5,713 bases of DNA, taken from contig JAJXZM010000443.1 of assembly GCA_021780055.1 (NCBI GenBank), forward strand, positions 1-5,713. The letters run 5' to 3'. Below the pieces are notes generated by a model. It made no database searches and was not told the origin of the DNA. It saw only the letters and a program-made list of their open reading frames with translations. Positions 5,699-5,713 of the stretch are shown here, in pieces. The DNA comes from Acidobacteriota bacterium (lineage in GTDB: Bacteria; Acidobacteriota; Terriglobia; UBA7540). Made by a program: the position numbers and the translations under genes. Positions within the stretch are counted from its first letter, which is position 1, and each line of letters begins with the position of its first letter.

Positions 5699-5713
5699 GT
5701 GAAGAAAAGGAGA
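5699..5713 (+). CDS. start of a divergent gene (only 5 codons in window)
   Basis: GTG at 5699 is preceded by AAGGAGGG (5684-5691) with 7 bases between, a strong Shine-Dalgarno on the plus strand. The codons read M-K-K-R-R to the window edge. A basic M-K-K-R-R opening is typical of exported proteins, but five codons cannot show function. Confidence 0.5.

Overview
The window looks like chromosomal DNA from a Gram-negative soil-type bacterium, most likely an Acidobacteriota member. That placement is from memory: the short membrane protein with a P-V-S-L-T-D-N-L-H motif upstream of a CzcC-like gene, and the style of the secreted Cys-rich protein, recall acidobacterial genomes. No search was run. 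All confident genes lie on the minus strand. One gene starts divergently at the extreme right edge.

Left part (1-1605): a metal-efflux-type pair. A 139-residue two-helix membrane protein (1605 to 1186) is followed by a TolC-family outer membrane efflux protein of the CzcC/CusC kind (1084, running off the left edge). The partner RND and membrane-fusion genes would be expected beyond position 1.

Middle (1606-2729): a broken, gene-poor stretch. It holds the N-terminal remnant of a UvrD/Rep-type helicase (about 2348 to 1926) with motifs I, Ia and Ib, but no preserved start and none of the later motifs. The homology stops at a perfect 20-bp palindrome (1909-1928). That palindrome is embedded in a cluster of 12-bp direct repeats and a third half-site. 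Further right are a doubtful 29-codon ORF and a strong hairpin behind the next gene.

Right part (2730-5587): three envelope or periplasmic proteins in tandem. In transcription order they are a Cys-rich secreted protein with no recognised family (5587 to 4739), a Sel1-repeat protein with a signal peptide (4562 to 3948), and a DsbA-like thiol-disulfide oxidoreductase fused to a SurA-like helical N-terminal region (3827 to 2730). The 14 cysteines of the mature first protein and the CPFC oxidoreductase two genes downstream suggest a dedicated secretion and disulfide-folding set; this is inference. The tail of the Cys-rich gene carries a 47-bp out-of-frame tandem duplication that has replaced its original C-terminus. 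At the right edge a GTG start with a strong Shine-Dalgarno begins a divergent gene (M-K-K-R-R).
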